Assembly (NCBI GenBank): GCA_021647445.1
Contig: JAKIUS010000082.1
Span: forward strand, 1-7,170
From: Geopsychrobacter sp.
Lineage (GTDB): Bacteria > Desulfobacterota > Desulfuromonadia > Desulfuromonadales > Geopsychrobacteraceae
Direction of reading: 5' to 3'
DNA: 7,170 nucleotides
The first letter of the stretch is position 1; each line of letters opens with the position of its first letter. The notes below the pieces were generated by a model, which was given only the letters and a program-made list of their open reading frames with translations, was not told the DNA's origin and did no database searches. Of this stretch, positions 7,152 through 7,170 are shown in pieces. The position numbers and the translations under genes were made by a program.

Positions 7152-7157
7152 CCTCCT
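7152..7157 (-). promoter_or_regulatory. Strong ribosome binding site deciding the start of the carrier-ligase gene
   Basis: Read on the minus strand, AGGAGG follows an A-rich tract and directly touches an ATG (first base 7151), leaving no spacing. It lies 6 bases before the next in-frame ATG (first base 7145). Normal spacing favours the second ATG, giving an N-terminus MKEKILNAIF rather than MLMKEK. The promoter lies beyond the window edge. Confidence 0.8.
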
Positions 7158-7170
7158 TTTTTTTATTGAT

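Overview
The window holds a compact chromosomal block typical of a Desulfuromonadales/Geobacterales-type (deltaproteobacterial, Desulfobacterota) genome. That placement is inferred from the gene order ribD-ribE-ribBA-ribH-nusB, the moderately GC-rich coding sequence (about 60-65% in the stretches I counted by hand) and the style of the proteins. No marker in the window fixes the genus.

Layout: positions 22-4023 carry, all on the + strand, the riboflavin genes ribD, ribE (riboflavin synthase), ribBA and ribH, followed by nusB. ribD and ribE overlap by 16 bases and ribH and nusB are 9 bases apart, so this is almost certainly one transcription unit. Together the four rib genes supply every dedicated enzyme from GTP and ribulose 5-phosphate to riboflavin, except the pyrimidine phosphatase, which is usually encoded elsewhere by a general HAD phosphatase. 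nusB encodes an antitermination factor and is a frequent passenger next to ribH. Fifty-three bases further on lies hom (4077-5393), homoserine dehydrogenase with a C-terminal ACT domain, which starts the threonine/methionine branch. A strong, nearly symmetrical hairpin with A and T tracts at 5416-5458 ends hom and also the convergent gene on the other strand.

The minus-strand gene (5457-7145) is the unusual part. It encodes a single chain that begins with an acyl-carrier-protein-like domain (D-S-L phosphopantetheine site), continues through an about 80-residue, probably helical linker, and ends in an adenylate-forming (long-chain acyl-CoA synthetase-like) enzyme. All core motifs from the P-loop onward are present, but the normal first 150 or so residues of the adenylation fold are missing. 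The carrier-domain DNA is about 39% GC against about 65% in the middle of the ligase part, which suggests a mosaic origin. This is the one feature in the window worth targeted follow-up; the rest is ordinary core metabolism.

No RNA genes, mobile elements, CRISPR arrays or longer repeats were seen. The window starts only 21 bases before ribD, so the operon promoter and any FMN riboswitch lie outside it. The promoter of the minus-strand gene is likewise outside.
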